64,000 nt of DNA, taken from positions 3,689,001-3,753,000 of the forward strand of contig NZ_CP054856.1 in assembly GCF_018417475.1 (NCBI RefSeq), given 5' to 3'. Positions 15,918-25,159 of the stretch are shown piece by piece. Source of the stretch: Novosphingobium decolorationis. Its GTDB lineage: Bacteria; Pseudomonadota; Alphaproteobacteria; Sphingomonadales; Sphingomonadaceae. Within the stretch, counting starts at the first letter, position 1. Each line of letters starts with the position of its first letter. Both the position numbers and the translations under genes were made by a program. Below the pieces are notes generated by a model. That model saw nothing but the letters and a program-made list of their open reading frames with translations, made no database searches and was not told the DNA's origin.

Positions 15918-17677
15918 GCCTCTTGCGCGACCTGGTCTGCAGGTTCGTCGCCTGGCAGTTCGACAAGGCCGTTCAGCAGGGTGTCATAGGCATCGGCCGC
16001 AAAGCGATCGCGCACGCGCCAGCGGATCTTCGCTTCGCTCGGGGCGAAGGTCTGGAGCTTCTCGAGCCCGCGCGGTGCGCCGAGCGGCTGTCCTTCGACG
16101 AAGCCGGTGCCCAGAACTGCGGCGATCATGCCCCAGTCCTCGAAGAAGTATTCCTGCAGCAGCGGGATGATCTTCTGGCGCATGACGCGATCGACATCCT
16201 CGGGCGTCGTGCAGCCGATGAAGAAGGCATGGCCGATGCGATGTTCGCGGTCGTGGAGATACTCGATCCGTTCATTGATCCCGGTAAGCACCTTGTCGAG
16301 CGCCATCCCGGTCTTGCGGACTGCCTCCTGGAATGCCGCCACATGCACATCGGGTGCCAACTCGCGGAACGTGAAACGCCGCCGCAGCGCGGTATCGAGC
16401 CGCGCGATCGAACGGTCGGCGGTGTTCATCGTGCCGATGATGTGAAGGTTCGCAGGAACGCCGAATTCGCGCCGGGAATAGGGCAGCGTAACGGTAAGCG
16501 CATTGGTCATGCCAAGTCGCTTGTCCGGCTCCAGCAACGTGATCAGTTCGCCGAAAACCTTGGAGACATTCGCCCGGTTGATCTCGTCGATGACGAGGAC
16601 GAATTGGGGAATGTTTGCAGGGCCTGCGGCCTGCGCGCTCTCGGGCGCTGCCCCAATGTCGAATTCCTGAGGGTCAGAAACATTCGAAAGAAGTGTCTGC
16701 AGTGCACCGCGTTTGAGGAACTCTTCGCGAAGACGATAGCACGAGCGCTGCGTGAAGGGACGGGAATAGACCGTGTCCACCGCTATCGGGTCGTCGAAAA
16801 CCTTCAGCCAGCGTACCGGCCTCTGATTGGTATATTCCGCATCGGGTGCGAAGGCATAGTCCCCGGTCACTTCGGCAATGGCTCGGATTTGCGTATTCCC
16901 GGCGGAGATCAGAACCAGATCCCCCACTTTCATGCTGACCCGGAATCGGTATGACTGGCTGATATTGCCATCATTTCCGTTGGTGCCGGGATGGTCCTGG
17001 TTCCAGCGAGCGTGAATGGCCTCGTAGGTATCGTGGTCCGTCCAGTCGATGCCGCCGCCCCAGCCCAGTGATATGATGCCCGTTTCCAGTGCGTCCTCGT
17101 AAATATGGTCCTCGATCCCGGCTCTGCCGAGCGACATCTTGAAGACCTGGCGTTGCCCTACGTCGAGACGGACCGGCTTCGACGCGCTTGAGGCCTTGTC
17201 CGGGAGACCTGCGGCTTCTTCGGCCAGACGTGCGATCTTGCGGAAAATTCCGGGGGCAGGAACGAGCTGAAACCCTCCGGACGACGACGCGTCCTCACCG
17301 TCGCTCGATTTCGTGTCGGGACGGAGACCTTCAACGAAGTCCTCGTACGCCATGGACTGGTGAAAGGTGAGGAAGGCGATCCGGTTCTCCTTCTGGAGTC
17401 TACGGTAGAGCGCCATGAGCTCGTCGCGATCTTCTGGTACGTTCTCTGCGCATAGGCGTACGGCTTCCCGCGCAGTCGCGTAAGTCTTGCCGGTGCCGGG
17501 CGGGCCGTAGAGGATGAGGTTGGTCGGGGCGGGAATTTCAATTGCTGGCATGGGTTCGATTTCCAGATCTGTGGCCGCCGTCTCCGCAATAGTATCGAGG
17601 GGGGCGCGGCAGGTTTCCCAGATAAAGCTCTGCACGTCCCACAAGTCGCGCGGAGCCCAGTTCCATTCGTCCTTCAT
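15914..17677 (-). CDS. mcrB: McrB-type AAA+ GTPase, C-terminal part (motor domain with EVE-like insert)
   Basis: 587 aa from ATG 17677. Motor of the McrBC restriction system. It has Walker A GPPGTGKT at residues 58-65, FLTFHQSMAYEDFVEG, Walker B FVLVIDEINRAN, and the McrB signature IIGTMNTADRSIARLDTALRRRF. Between FRKIARLAEEA and Walker B there is an inserted domain (GIISLGWGGGIDWTDHDTYE; VGDLVLISAGNTQIRAIAEVTGDY) that resembles EVE/PUA-like modified-base readers. The same frame is open for 21 codons upstream of the ATG up to a single TAG (17741-17743), beyond which it continues as the gene at 17741-18622. So this is most likely the 3' part of one interrupted gene. The ATG at 17677 may give a short form by re-initiation. 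Confidence 0.9.
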   Translation of the reverse strand: MKDEWNWAPRDLWDVQSFIWETCRAPLDTIAETAATDLEIEPMPAIEIPAPTNLILYGPPGTGKTYATAREAVRLCAENVPEDRDELMALYRRLQKENRIAFLTFHQSMAYEDFVEGLRPDTKSSDGEDASSSGGFQLVPAPGIFRKIARLAEEAAGLPDKASSASKPVRLDVGQRQVFKMSLGRAGIEDHIYEDALETGIISLGWGGGIDWTDHDTYEAIHARWNQDHPGTNGNDGNISQSYRFRVSMKVGDLVLISAGNTQIRAIAEVTGDYAFAPDAEYTNQRPVRWLKVFDDPIAVDTVYSRPFTQRSCYRLREEFLKRGALQTLLSNVSDPQEFDIGAAPESAQAAGPANIPQFVLVIDEINRANVSKVFGELITLLEPDKRLGMTNALTVTLPYSRREFGVPANLHIIGTMNTADRSIARLDTALRRRFTFRELAPDVHVAAFQEAVRKTGMALDKVLTGINERIEYLHDREHRIGHAFFIGCTTPEDVDRVMRQKIIPLLQEYFFEDWGMIAAVLGTGFVEGQPLGAPRGLEKLQTFAPSEAKIRWRVRDRFAADAYDTLLNGLVELPGDEPADQVAQEA

Positions 17678-17740
17678 GATGCGAAAGAGTTCACGGGCCA
17701 GCGCATTGACGGCCTCAAGTTCTTCGCGCTGAAGCGGGGC

Positions 17741-18622
17741 CTAGGAGAACGCGGGCTGGCCTGTGAGCGCTTTCATTGCCTGATTCGTCGGGCTGGAGCG
17801 GATGCCAAGCGTTCCGTCGGGATCCACGAGGCCTCGCAGCATCGTGGGAATCATTCGGCTTTCAGCGTAAGGCGCGGAAGTGAGGTCTTCGCGGAAAGCC
17901 TCCCAGAGGTTTTCGACAAAGCGCATGACGCTGTCCTCGGCGTTGTCAGCCAGGGCCAACAGACCGGCTTCCTGCTCGATGAGGCCCGGGTGACGATCGC
18001 GAATACCTTCAGGTATCTTGGCGGCGCGCCAATCGATCAGATTGCTGAAAAGTTCGGTCTTGTTCAGCAGAAGGTCGAGCAGAGCGCCGCCGAGCTCTGC
18101 AGGATCGTTCGACGCGGGAAATTCATCCATGATCTCGCGCGCACGTTCGAGCAGCGCGGTCTTGTAGCCGCCTTCCATCTCTTCAAAGCTGGGGCAGTTT
18201 GCGAACTCGATGAAATCAGGGTGTTTGGCGAGGAAAATCGCTTTCAGACGTTCAAGAGCGGCATGGTTGAGAGCGCCGTACTTTCGCTCATACCATTCCA
18301 GGACGCTGTTCAGCTCGTCCATTTCGCTAATCTGAAAGGCGAGAGCCGGTATTGGCGTCCACCCATATGTGGACTTGTGTTTCAATCTTTTTGGTAGGTT
18401 CGCTTCCCTGCCTTTTTCGGCAGGATACGAGATGCCTTCAACAGGAAGGTCGGTCGCATTCTCCGCGTTCTCCACCCAAAGTAGAATGGCCCCCTTCCGT
18501 TGCAGTGCAATTTGGCGCCCATCGTTCAACGCAAACCCCGCCATATTCGTGTTGTCTACGATAGGGCTGCCATACCGCCGTTTTAGTTCGGCTTCGATTT
18601 GCCTGCGATAGTCGCTGGTCAC
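17741..18622 (-). CDS. McrB N-terminal part, cut off by an in-frame amber codon
   Basis: 293 aa from GTG 18622, which directly follows the TAA of the nuclease-helicase gene. It has no signal peptide. The N-terminus (residues 1-110) may be a target-binding domain; a helical middle follows (LLERAREIMDEF; LGGALLDLLLNKTELFSNLIDW). The end (SSPTNQAMKALTGQPAFS) runs into TAG, then in the same frame APLQREELEAVNALARELF and the McrB start. McrB-like proteins usually have this linker and the EWNWAPRDLWDVQSF region in one chain, so I read the pair as a single gene of about 902 codons with an amber at codon 294. Suppression, re-initiation or inactivity are all possible. Confidence 0.75.
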   Translation of the reverse strand: MTSDYRRQIEAELKRRYGSPIVDNTNMAGFALNDGRQIALQRKGAILLWVENAENATDLPVEGISYPAEKGREANLPKRLKHKSTYGWTPIPALAFQISEMDELNSVLEWYERKYGALNHAALERLKAIFLAKHPDFIEFANCPSFEEMEGGYKTALLERAREIMDEFPASNDPAELGGALLDLLLNKTELFSNLIDWRAAKIPEGIRDRHPGLIEQEAGLLALADNAEDSVMRFVENLWEAFREDLTSAPYAESRMIPTMLRGLVDPDGTLGIRSSPTNQAMKALTGQPAFS

Positions 18623-21600
18623 TTACATCCCTTCCTTCGCCACATGGGCGAGCGTGTTGACGAGCCTCAGGTGCTCCACTGATTTCGCGTCGAGTTCGAG
18701 AAGGCGCGGGTTGGCAAGAACCAGCGCCAGCGTTCGCGCGCGGCTGATGGCGACGTTGAGGCGGTTTTTCGAATAGAAGAAGTCGACATGGCGGGGCAGG
18801 TCGTCGGGTGAGGAGGTGGTGAGGCTGACAATCACCACTTCAGCTTCCTGGCCCTGGAACTTGTCGACCGTGCCCACGCGCGCGGCAGCGGGCAGCGCGT
18901 CCTGCAGCGCGTTCACCTGCATGTTGTAGGGCGCGACGATCAGGATGTTTTTCCAGTCGATGCGGCCGGGTTCGCCCGCACGGTTGATGAAGGGGGTGCC
19001 GATCAGACCCTCGCACAAGTCCCGGACGCGCAGCGCTTCTTCGTCGGAGCGCTGACCACAGTCCTTGTGGTGCTGTTCGAGGAACCGGATGCCGTGGGGG
19101 GCAAGCGCGGGGTCGTGGCCGTCCTCCAGTTGCAGAGTCTGGTTGGCGCAGGCGGGCAGGGGCTTGAGGCGTCCGTCATAGACCGCGCTTGAGATGAAGT
19201 CGCAGATCTCGGGGTGCATGCGCCAGGAGGTGTCGAGCAGGATACCGCGATCGGGCGCGACGGTGGCCTCGCCCTCCAGCAGGTAATCGAGCGCAGAAAG
19301 CCCGCTCTCTCCGGGATGCGCGCCCTGGACGGGCTGGCCCAGTTGCATCTGGTCTCCCACCAGCACGATGTTGCGGGCCGAGGCGCCCATGGCGAGGAGG
19401 TGGCCGAGCGAGACCTGCCCCGCTTCGTCCACGAACAGGTAATCGAGGGTCTGATCCATGTCTTCGCTCGCGAAGAGCCAGGCCGTGCCGCCGACCAGAT
19501 CGGGGTGACAGTCGATCACATCGGAGTTCGAGTAGACGTCGGTGATGATCGCGCCGTCGAGCTCGGTTTCGGCATTGTTTTTGGTCGCCTTCTTCACGCC
19601 GGAGAAGGTCTGCCCAGTTTCGAGGGCCACTTCCTCCACCTTGGCGAGCAGGTTGTTGATCGCCTTGTGGCTGTTGGAGGAGACGCCCACGCGCTTGCCG
19701 GCCGCGATGAGAGCAAGGATGGCGTGCGCGCTGGTGTAGGTCTTGCCGGTGCCGGGAGGCCCCTGCACGAAGAGCGTGCTGTCATCGAGAGCGAGGCAGC
19801 GCAGCGCGGTGGCATCCACCAGCGTTTCGCCTTCACGCACCATGGGGCCGCCCGACCAGTCGTGCAGGCGCGGGGGCGTGCGCGCGATCAGGTCAAGGAG
19901 AGCGGTGTAGCGCTGTTTACCTGCGGCCCAGGCCCCGGCTACGCGCTTTACTGCGTCGCGCAGGGCGCTGGTGTTGATCGGTGCGCCCGAGATCAGCGAG
20001 CCGGCCTCGGGGAAGGCTTCACCCGGCTTGAGCTTGCGCTTGAGAGTGAGAACACCGCGTCGGGTATCGATCTCCTGAATTGCGCCGAGGGGGGCGAGGG
20101 TGGGGGCGTGGAGCACTTGCGTGCCCTTGCGCATCTTGGTGTCCTGCGGCGGGAAGCTGTAGCGCGCCACGGTGCTCTGCTTCTCCGGCCACTGCCACTG
20201 GCCTTCGTGTTCGGGAGAGGGGAGGGGCCGGATTGCGCCGATGCATTCGCCTTCCTCGACTAGATCGTCGGGATCGGCTTCGGCCCGATCGAACATCGAC
20301 CAATACGCGGGTTTGTCGGCGCGGCGGTGGAACTGGGTGAGGTGGGCGACGAGTTCGCGGCCTTCCTTGCTCGGCGGCAAGGGACCGGCGTGGATGGCCT
20401 CGATCAGCGCCTCGGCGGCGGCCTGGGCTTCCAGAGCGGCTTCGCTCTGTTCGGCCTCCATCGCCTTGGCAGGCCCCACGCTGCGCCAGGGAAGATCGTC
20501 CGGGCGCAGGGAGATCAGCCAGTCGCGCAGCGCCTCGGTGTTCTCGCAGTCGACCTTGTTGTAGGCGAGGATGTCGTCGAGGATGGCCTGATCTCCGCCG
20601 TTTTCGCCGCCGGTGTCCTGCCAGTTCTTGTATTCGATGATCGAATCCGCCGCATTGGCCACATTCTCCGCGCGCTTTGGCGCAAAGAAGATCTCCATGG
20701 TCTTAAGCGAAAGGTTGGGCTCGCTAGTGCGGATCGACTGGCGCAGCACGCCATACAGATCGACCAGGCGGCGTTCGCGCAGCAGCTTGTCCACCGCATC
20801 CTCGCGACTGGCGTGGAGCGTGGACAGGCGGCGCAGCGCGGTCACTTCGTAAGGGGCGTAGTGATAGATATGCGCGCCTGGATTGGAGGCGAGATGCGCA
20901 ACCATCCAGTCGACCGTACTTTCGAAGGCGACACGCTCTGCCACGTGGTCATGCCCCCAGCGGAAGCGGAATTCCGGCCGGGTGCCATCGCGATAGTGAA
21001 TGCCCCAGAGGTATTCGAGGCCGCCTTGCGTGAGAGGATCGCCTTCCAGATCGAAGAAGAGATCGGCCGGATCGGGCGGGGGCAGCTGGGTGAAGCCGCG
21101 CCCGTCTTCTACCGGCAAGGTCACCACTTTGGCCTCACCGCCAGCGCGGCGTTCAAGCTGCAGGATTGCCTGTTCGCGCAGCTTGGCAAAGGTCTCGCGC
21201 GCCATGCGGGGTACGCGATGATCAGGATCGGCGGTGGCCAGTTGGGCCAGCGTGGTGATGCCGTCCGCTTCCAGTTTCAGGCGCTGGGGCATGCCAAGGC
21301 CGGCAACGAAAGAAAGGTGATCGGCCTCCTGCCACACCGCATCGCAATGCTCGCGCCATCCGCACAGGCCGCAGGCCGAGCAGGGTTCGGGCGTAGAGCC
21401 GGCCGCTTCGGCATCGATAAAGCCGAGATAGCGCGCCTGTGCCGCCTCCAGCGTGTAGGCAAATTCGGCCAAGCGAAAGCTTTCGGTCTCCCCTGAGCCG
21501 AGCGCGACATGGACGCGGCGCGACATCACACCCTGCACTTTGGCCATCATCTGCGCATAGAGACCCAGCTGCACGATGTAGGATGGCTTTACCGAGCGGG

Positions 21601-22090
21601 CGAGTTTGGTGTCGACCGGCTCGTATGACCACGGGCCAAGATCGGAAGGTGTCTCCACCCGGATCAGGAAGTCGGCAAAGCCATGCCAGGGCGGATCGTA
21701 GAATGTGGCCTGGAAAATCGCTGGCGCACCCTCGCGCATGGCCTCTGCAGTGGCCCTTGCACGCTCTTTGAGTGTGCGGTCGGTAGCGATTTCGACCAGA
21801 CCGCCTTTGGCCTCCAGGCCGGCCCGGTAGGCGTCCTCGTGATCAAGGCCCTGCTGCTGCACGCGCTTGGCCAGTTCATCGTCGTCGGCCTGTTCCGGAA
21901 GGGCGTCGGGATCGTGCAGGCGCAAAAGATCGAGCGCGGTCGCGTGGCGACAGGCCAGGAAGCGGACAAGGTCCGAGGGCGAATGCAAGAGCTGGTCGGA
22001 ATACGTACGCAAGGCTTGGAATGAACCCTCTGAAGGTGACGGCCGATGGCGGCCTTGTTGGATTCGAGGTCTGCTCCGAGCAAACGACAA
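18623..22090 (-). CDS. RecB-like nuclease fused to SF1 helicase (TM0106 type)
   Basis: 1155 aa from TTG 22090; TTG 22012, which follows an AGAGGG, would start nearer the conserved DQLLHSPSDLVRFLACRH and is attractive. Domains in order: a RecB-type PD-(D/E)XK nuclease (about 30-270; GFADFLIRVE, SYEPVDTKLA, cysteines CSACGLCGWREHCDAV that fit an Fe-S or zinc cluster), a DEDD/RNase H-like YprB domain (FFDLEGDPLTQGGLEYLWG; NKVDCENTEALRDW; about 345-520) and a UPF1-like SF1 helicase (Walker A GPPGTGKT near 780, LFVDEAGQ, LVGDQMQL, VDKFQGQEAEVVIVS, NVAISRAR). It would process DNA ends using ATP. First gene of the mcr operon, abutting the McrB gene with zero spacing. Intact. Confidence 0.9.
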   Translation of the reverse strand: MSFARSRPRIQQGRHRPSPSEGSFQALRTYSDQLLHSPSDLVRFLACRHATALDLLRLHDPDALPEQADDDELAKRVQQQGLDHEDAYRAGLEAKGGLVEIATDRTLKERARATAEAMREGAPAIFQATFYDPPWHGFADFLIRVETPSDLGPWSYEPVDTKLARSVKPSYIVQLGLYAQMMAKVQGVMSRRVHVALGSGETESFRLAEFAYTLEAAQARYLGFIDAEAAGSTPEPCSACGLCGWREHCDAVWQEADHLSFVAGLGMPQRLKLEADGITTLAQLATADPDHRVPRMARETFAKLREQAILQLERRAGGEAKVVTLPVEDGRGFTQLPPPDPADLFFDLEGDPLTQGGLEYLWGIHYRDGTRPEFRFRWGHDHVAERVAFESTVDWMVAHLASNPGAHIYHYAPYEVTALRRLSTLHASREDAVDKLLRERRLVDLYGVLRQSIRTSEPNLSLKTMEIFFAPKRAENVANAADSIIEYKNWQDTGGENGGDQAILDDILAYNKVDCENTEALRDWLISLRPDDLPWRSVGPAKAMEAEQSEAALEAQAAAEALIEAIHAGPLPPSKEGRELVAHLTQFHRRADKPAYWSMFDRAEADPDDLVEEGECIGAIRPLPSPEHEGQWQWPEKQSTVARYSFPPQDTKMRKGTQVLHAPTLAPLGAIQEIDTRRGVLTLKRKLKPGEAFPEAGSLISGAPINTSALRDAVKRVAGAWAAGKQRYTALLDLIARTPPRLHDWSGGPMVREGETLVDATALRCLALDDSTLFVQGPPGTGKTYTSAHAILALIAAGKRVGVSSNSHKAINNLLAKVEEVALETGQTFSGVKKATKNNAETELDGAIITDVYSNSDVIDCHPDLVGGTAWLFASEDMDQTLDYLFVDEAGQVSLGHLLAMGASARNIVLVGDQMQLGQPVQGAHPGESGLSALDYLLEGEATVAPDRGILLDTSWRMHPEICDFISSAVYDGRLKPLPACANQTLQLEDGHDPALAPHGIRFLEQHHKDCGQRSDEEALRVRDLCEGLIGTPFINRAGEPGRIDWKNILIVAPYNMQVNALQDALPAAARVGTVDKFQGQEAEVVIVSLTTSSPDDLPRHVDFFYSKNRLNVAISRARTLALVLANPRLLELDAKSVEHLRLVNTLAHVAKEGM

Positions 22091-22197
22091 ATCCGGTCAT
22101 GGCTGTTTGTACGGTAAGCCCTTATTATTGAAATAAAACATGAAATATTACCTTGCCGTGAAGGTGCCAAGGTCATTTCACAGCCTGTGAACGCCGG

Positions 22198-22410
22198 TCA
22201 CAGGCGAATGCGGTTGGCGTCCAGATGGCGGAAGGCGCGTTCACGGCAGGTCAGCACAATGACCTGCATCGTCCTGGCCGCCTCCCCCAACATATCGAGC
22301 ATGGCATCGAGGCGCATGTCGTCGGCGTGGACCGGCGGATCGTCGAGGATCAGTGAGAGAATCGCAAGCCGTTCCTGCGTGCCGTGGGACAGCGTGTCGG
22401 CGGCTTCCTC
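22198..22410 (-). pseudogene. C-terminal remnant of a YhaN/SMC-like ATPase
   Basis: Reading leftwards to TGA at 22198-22200 one frame gives LSHGTQERLAILSLILDDPP, then RLDAMLDMLGEAARTMQVIVLTCRERAFRHLDANRIRL. This fits the ABC signature (SxGTQE), a Walker B-like LDDP and the last strand of YhaN-like repair ATPases. Upstream coding is lost at the IS5 remnant near 22410, so at most 70 residues survive. An inverted repeat CCTGTGA (22184-22190) / TCACAGG (22198-22204) covers its stop and could be a weak terminator. Confidence 0.65.
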
Positions 22411-23056
22411 TCGCCCCTGACGGACGAGCAGATGGCATGTCTTTCGCCGTATTTCCCAACAGTCACGGAAGGCCGTGTGTCGATGATCCGCGCGTTCTGA
22501 GCGGGATCATCTTCACCAAGCAGAATGGCTTGCGTTGGCGTGATGCACCCAGGGATTACGGGCTTCACAAGGCCTTGTACAATCGCTGGAAGCGATGGGG
22601 CGAGATGGGCGTGTTCAGCCGGATGATGGAAGGTTTGTCTGCCCAGAGCGCTGAGCCCGAAACCCTCTGGATCGATGCGACCTGGCTCAAGGCTCATCGC
22701 ACGGCTTCCGGCCTTGAGGTAAAAAAAAGGGGGGGCATGAATACCAGGCACCGCGCCGTTACCGATGCCAACGAACGGCCTTTGAGCTTCTTCATTACGG
22801 CGGGCCAGATCAGCGATTACACTGGGGCCGCGGTTTTGCTCGATGACTTGCCAAAGGCACGGTGTATGCTGGCCGATCGGGGCTACGATGCCGAATGGCT
22901 CTGGGGCGTGCCAGAGTAAAAGGGCGCCAGAACTTGCACTCCGGGCCGCAACTCCCGCTCGATGCCCGTCAAATGCGACAAGCATCGATATAAGCTTCCC
23001 AACCGTATTCTTCGCAGTCCTCGCTCTCGCAGCCACTGTTCTCTGCTGGCTCTGAT
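22405..23056 (+). pseudogene. Degenerate IS5-family transposase
   Basis: Pieces of an IS5/IS427-type transposase in three frames. LTDEQMACLSPYF lies in one frame near 22408-22448; PNSHGRPCVDDPRVLSGIIF and WRDAPRDYG through LWIDATWLKAHRTASG, HAVTDANERPLSFFITAGQISDYTG and LADRGYDAEW lie in the next; a stop at 22917 follows. Beyond it, ARTCTPGRNSRSMPVKCDKHRYKLPNR jumps to FFAVLALAATVLCWL, showing an internal deletion of the catalytic Glu region. At least two frameshifts, one stop and a deletion make it dead. It truncated the YhaN-like gene. Confidence 0.8.
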
Positions 23057-23514
23057 CAATGCGTCCTGAGTCTAGGCAATGGCCTGTCGTCCAGCGCTTT
23101 TTCAGTCAGATGGCGAGTCGAGCCGCCAGTGCGGTCGCGATGACGAGGATTGTGAGGTGGATCATCGCTGCTTGTGCAATGATCCAGGTCGGCTTTACCT
23201 CATTTCCTGCCACATACCGACCGGCCCACCTCCGCCTCATTGCGCTTCCCCTTGGCTGCACCTGGCAGCTCACGGGAGGCGATTCAGTCCTCAAGGACAC
23301 ACATGATTACGACGCGAGACCAAATTTCGTCTCCCCTTCGCGTGGTGATCAGAGCAAGAGGGCTTGGCTCGACGTGCTGTTGACGGACGAGGGTAAGCAT
23401 CTGCCGTAGCCGCCCGAAAAATATAGACTTTTTCGTGATTTGTCGCTATCGGAGACCATTCAATCCACCCGAGGAGATCAATCAGTGATATAAACTACAT
23501 GGAGTATCACTGCT
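23057..23514. other. Spacer after the IS5 remnant
   Basis: 458 bp. A leftward 64-aa frame (23106-23300) ends in a hydrophobic helix (IHLTILVIATALAARLA), and a rightward frame spans 23059-23409. Neither has a known motif or a strong start. The last 100 bp become AT-rich and contain GAGGAG (23471-23476) and a GGAG near 23501 before the next gene. Confidence 0.4.
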
Positions 23515-24468
23515 TTGAAAACTTCGCGAAGCGACGATTGGGCACTTCTTGCAGCGCTCGATCTCGACATTGTTCGCCCGGGTTTTGCGGGTGGGTTTTT
23601 GCGCGCCAGCCATGAACGTCGTCAAGTCATCACTGCGTATCTTGCTTGCGCCGAAGACTGCCTTGGCCGGGCAGAAGTCGCCGACTTTTTGAGTTCGGCT
23701 GATCATCGCTCGATCCTTCGAGCCACGTTCACGACACTTGGGCAGGGCATGCGGCGCGCACTCAGTCGGAGCGGAAATCGGACGCATCCTCGGCGCTATT
23801 ATCGAGATTTGAATGTCGCACTGGTGGAAGGTTCCAAGCACGTTCGCCAGGCGATCATGCAATCGCAGGCACTTGGCCCGGCAAAACTCGCATTGATCCA
23901 ACGGCTGCCAGAAGAGCTTTGCGATGTCCGTCTTCTGGTCCGTTTGGACGAGTGCATTTTTGTTGATGATCTGCTCGGCGCCATCGATGCGATTGTCGCG
24001 GGCGGGGTAGACCGCGCGGCCTTCATGAATGCACTTTTGACCTCGACGGTCGAGCCTGTCCAAGTGGTGCAGAAGTGGACGCTTCGCCTTTCATTCTCGC
24101 CAGGACCGGTCATCGAAAGCTCGTGTTTTCGACCAGTTCGCGATGGCCGTGAACTCCGCCAAGTGGCCCTCAGATACCGGAATTGCAGCCGCCGCTACGT
24201 CATCAATTGCCTCTCGGGGCAGAGCGCGTTCGGCGAGTACACTGCTGCGGATGGACGGCAAGTCTTGGTGCTGGCCGAGAAGCGGAATGGCGAATGGTAC
24301 CTGGAAGGTGTCTACGCGGCCAGAAATCGTGATGTGCCGACTGATTTGCGCGAGGAGGCGACGGCTTTCGCGGCCGAGAACGATGTCCCAAGCCATCGCC
24401 AGACACGTCCGAAAAACGGGCCCATGGCAGCGCTCCGCAGGGTCAATCGTGCGGTATTTGACTGGTGA
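23515..24468 (+). CDS. Unknown protein, weakly PcfJ-like C-terminus
   Basis: 317 aa from TTG 23515 with GGAG about 10 bases upstream; no better ATG in frame. It is a soluble, helical N-terminal 200 residues followed by a mixed region: LRQVALRYRNCSRRYVINCL, then GQSAFGEYTAADGRQVLVLAEKRN and WYLEGVYAARNRDVP. The RNC...YV and following strands recall PcfJ-like proteins of mobile elements, but the match is weak. It stands alone between an IS5 remnant and a WYL remnant, so it may be an orphan cargo gene. Its frame is intact, unlike its neighbours. Confidence 0.65.
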   Translation: MKTSRSDDWALLAALDLDIVRPGFAGGFLRASHERRQVITAYLACAEDCLGRAEVADFLSSADHRSILRATFTTLGQGMRRALSRSGNRTHPRRYYRDLNVALVEGSKHVRQAIMQSQALGPAKLALIQRLPEELCDVRLLVRLDECIFVDDLLGAIDAIVAGGVDRAAFMNALLTSTVEPVQVVQKWTLRLSFSPGPVIESSCFRPVRDGRELRQVALRYRNCSRRYVINCLSGQSAFGEYTAADGRQVLVLAEKRNGEWYLEGVYAARNRDVPTDLREEATAFAAENDVPSHRQTRPKNGPMAALRRVNRAVFDW

Positions 24469-25138
24469 AGCCTATGGTGGTGGAGGGCTTGTCGTGTAAC
24501 GTCTCATCTCGACCTCGCGGCCGACAGGCTATGGCTGAAGTACTTCGTCAATGTGCCCGAGGGCCTGGGGGGCGGTGGCGAAGTCGAGCCTCGTGTCAGC
24601 AGGGGCGTCGTCGGTGATGCGCGTTGCGCGGCGCTGCGCTAGGGGGCGCTTGGCGCCCTCCTGCTACGCCTTGCGGGCAATTCGCGGGCCACGCGGGGGG
24701 CATCAAAAGCCTGCTTGGTCGTCTCCTGACGGAAACAGGGCTTCCGTCAGTTTCCCGGCATGCGTATCCTCGGTCTCTACGGCCGATACGCGGCTGCCGT
24801 CTGGACGAGTCAGTTCGGCGTGCTTCTGTTCCAGGAATCGCTTGGACAGGCTTTATGTCCGTCGTCGAAACATTTGGCACAGATTGGAGCGTGGATCAGC
24901 GGAGAGCGGTCCTCGTCTGGGCGCGGGGTGAACTACCTCGCGTGATCAACCTCAAACAGGGGAAATGCGTCACCCATCTCACAGGATTTCTTTGCTGCCT
25001 GCAGTTCATTGAATTTTATAACTTTTATTTAGGGTTCGCCTCTGTATTATCCCTGCGTCTAAAACGTTCGTTGATCAGTTCGCAGCAGCGGGGCGCGCAT
25101 GGGTATGTTGGCCGGGAAACCGATGGGAAAGCTGCTTC
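24469..25138. other. Degenerate spacer
   Basis: About 670 bp with many short frames in all phases and no full gene. One leftward tail (ITDDAPADTRLDFATAPQALG before a TAG near 24536) reads like the C-terminus of a lost protein but I cannot assign it. An AT-rich patch lies at 25010-25060. It probably records deletions. Confidence 0.4.
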
Positions 25139-25159
25139 GTGCGCGCGATCTCGTGCCTT

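Noticed and set aside
14163..15989. 608-codon rightward open frame
   Set aside because: Antisense to mcrC and its overlap; composition is Gly/Ala/Arg rich without motifs, typical of high-GC shadows.
24469..25138. A further coding gene before the WYL remnant
   Set aside because: All frames are short, without motifs or consistent starts; only an unassignable leftward tail was seen.
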